A DNA stretch of 64,000 bases, from NCBI RefSeq assembly GCF_002798015.1, contig NZ_PGTZ01000011.1, positions 124,001 through 188,000 of the forward strand, read 5' to 3'. The notes under the pieces are model-generated. The model worked only from the letters and a program-made list of their open reading frames with translations. It had not been told where the DNA came from and made no database searches. Each line of letters begins with the position of its first letter. Within the stretch, counting starts at the first letter, position 1. A program made the position numbers and the translations under genes. This document shows positions 63,034 through 64,000 of this stretch, one piece after another. This DNA comes from Luteimicrobium subarcticum. Its GTDB lineage: Bacteria; Actinomycetota; Actinomycetes; Actinomycetales; Cellulomonadaceae.

Positions 63034-64000
63034 TCGGCGCGCGGTGGCGCGCGCCGATCAGCCGGAACAGCACCTCGATGAGCACCCAGCCGACGACGAC
63101 GGTCGTCGCGACGACCTCGAGCGTCCACGCGTCCGGCACCTCGAGGGCGAAGAACCGGCGCGTGACCGGGAGGGCGAACGCCCCCGCCCCGGCGAGCCCG
63201 AGGGCGACGACGAGCCAGCCCCGCCACCCCCGCCACGGCCGGGCCGCGATCCCCAGGACCCACAGCGCCAGGCCGAGCAGCACGAGCGTGGCCGCCGAGC
63301 GTGCGTCCGTCGTGCCGAGCCGGTCCCGCACGACGAGGTACGCCACGAGGACGCCCGCGCCGGCGACCAGTCCGGACGGCACCGCGTACGTGAGCACGCG
63401 CGGCAGGAACCCGGGCCGGTACCGCGTGTCGTTCGGCGGCAGCGCCAGGAAGAACGCCGGGATCCCGATGGTGAGCGAGCTGATCAGCGTGAGGTGGCGC
63501 GGCAGGAACGGGTACGGCACCGCGATGAGGACGACCGCCACCGCGAGCAGCGCGGCGTACGTCGTCTTGGTGAGGAACAGGCCGGCGACGCGCTCCATGT
63601 TCGCCATGACCCGGCGGCCCTGGGCGACGACGCCCGGCAGCGTCGCGAACCGGCCGTCGACGAGCACGATCCGGGCGACTGCCTTCGTCGCGGCCGCGCC
63701 CGAACCCATCGCGATGCCGAGGTCGGCGTCCTTGAGCGCCAGCGCGTCGTTCACCCCGTCCCCCGTCATGGCGACGACGTGGCCGCGCGCCTGCAGCGCG
63801 TGCACCATCGCGCGCTTCTGCTCGGGTCGCACCCGCCCGTACACGCCGTGGGTGTCGAGCACGTCCGCGAGCGCTTCGGCGTCGTCCGGCAGGTCGCGGG
63901 CGTCGAACCCGGGGTCGGGCGCGGCGTCCGGGCCGGACGACCCGACGGACGCGGCGATGGCGGCGACCGTGGTGGGGTTGTCGCCGGAGATCACGACGGT
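63026..64000 (-). CDS. P-type cation-transporting ATPase (CtpE-like), C-terminal part
   Basis: The gene enters from beyond the right edge; about 325 C-terminal residues are visible. They begin with '[16 protein letters not shown]', the nucleotide-domain motif, followed by '[45 protein letters not shown]' (in part), the hinge motif. Six hydrophobic segments follow, including '[23 protein letters not shown]' (in part) and '[14 protein letters not shown]', which resemble mycobacterial CtpE, a calcium-uptake pump. The stop codon lies inside the acnA upstream palindrome, and the two genes are 115 bp apart on the same strand. Confidence 0.92.
   Translation of the reverse strand, partial: TVVISGDNPTTVAAIAASVGSSGPDAAPDPGFDARDLPDDAEALADVLDTHGVYGRVRPEQKRAMVHALQARGHVVAMTGDGVNDALALKDADLGIAMGSGAAATKAVARIVLVDGRFATLPGVVAQGRRVMANMERVAGLFLTKTTYAALLAVAVVLIAVPYPFLPRHLTLISSLTIGIPAFFLALPPNDTRYRPGFLPRVLTYAVPSGLVAGAGVLVAYLVVRDRLGTTDARSAATLVLLGLALWVLGIAARPWRGWRGWLVVALGLAGAGAFALPVTRRFFALEVPDAWTLEVVATTVVVGWVLIEVLFRLIGARHRAPIS

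Overview
The window is a very GC-rich stretch of chromosome from an actinobacterium. Gene content and order point to the Micrococcales, most likely Cellulomonas or a close relative. The block thrS - HIT - pgsA - acyltransferase - pimA - pdxS - pdxT - yebC - ruvCAB - yajC - secDF - apt - rel follows the order known from many actinobacteria, including mycobacteria. A ligase resembling D-aspartate ligase and a FemABX-like protein would fit the ornithine/D-acid cross-bridges known for Cellulomonas walls. The genus is an inference; there is no rRNA here to settle it.

Layout. 1-2298 (+): the end of a DUF349 gene and a protein of AbiEi-antitoxin type. 2255-23046 (-): a long housekeeping block with stringent response (rel), purine salvage (apt), Sec accessory proteins (secD, secF, yajC), Holliday-junction resolution (ruvA, ruvB, ruvC), PLP synthesis (pdxS, pdxT), phosphatidylinositol mannoside synthesis (pgsA, acyltransferase, pimA), thrS and an MFS carrier. 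Many of these genes overlap by 4 bp. 23108-26064 and 27191 (-): an HNH protein, a 60-residue basic protein, a peptidoglycan-binding-repeat protein, a frameshifted SRPBCC gene, tRNA-Val(CAC), and pabC/pabB. 27380-28261 (+): tRNA-Gly(GCC), tRNA-Cys(GCA) and tRNA-Val(GAC), a terminator, then 546 bp without a convincing gene. 28262-29863: three small or secreted proteins of unknown role. 29974-36520 (+): glgX-treY-treZ, which makes trehalose from glycogen. 36526-39198 (-): a methyltransferase, zapE and an unusual short-chain dehydrogenase homologue. 39236-46792: a small protein and the ATP-grasp ligase (+), DegT and gnd (-), then DUF3000, RNase D and FemX (+). 46908-50467 (+): the beta-oxidation pair fadA-fadB behind a CRP/GlxR-like site. 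50623-54706: a PPOX-class flavoprotein, a YbdK-type ligase, GNAT, HAD and DUF1697 proteins. 54711-64000: dxs (-), guaB1, a CoA pyrophosphatase and an APH-like kinase (+), then aconitase and the end of a CtpE-like P-type ATPase (-).

No insertion sequence, prophage, CRISPR array or classical defence system was recognised. The points most worth follow-up are the putative cross-bridge ligase, the many promoters of the leaderless type (a TAnnnT box 6-8 nt before the start codon), the well-placed CRP-like site before fadA, the 18-bp palindrome upstream of aconitase that contains the stop codon of the ATPase gene, the homopolymer frameshift in the SRPBCC gene, and the small HNH / basic protein / peptidoglycan-binding cluster.
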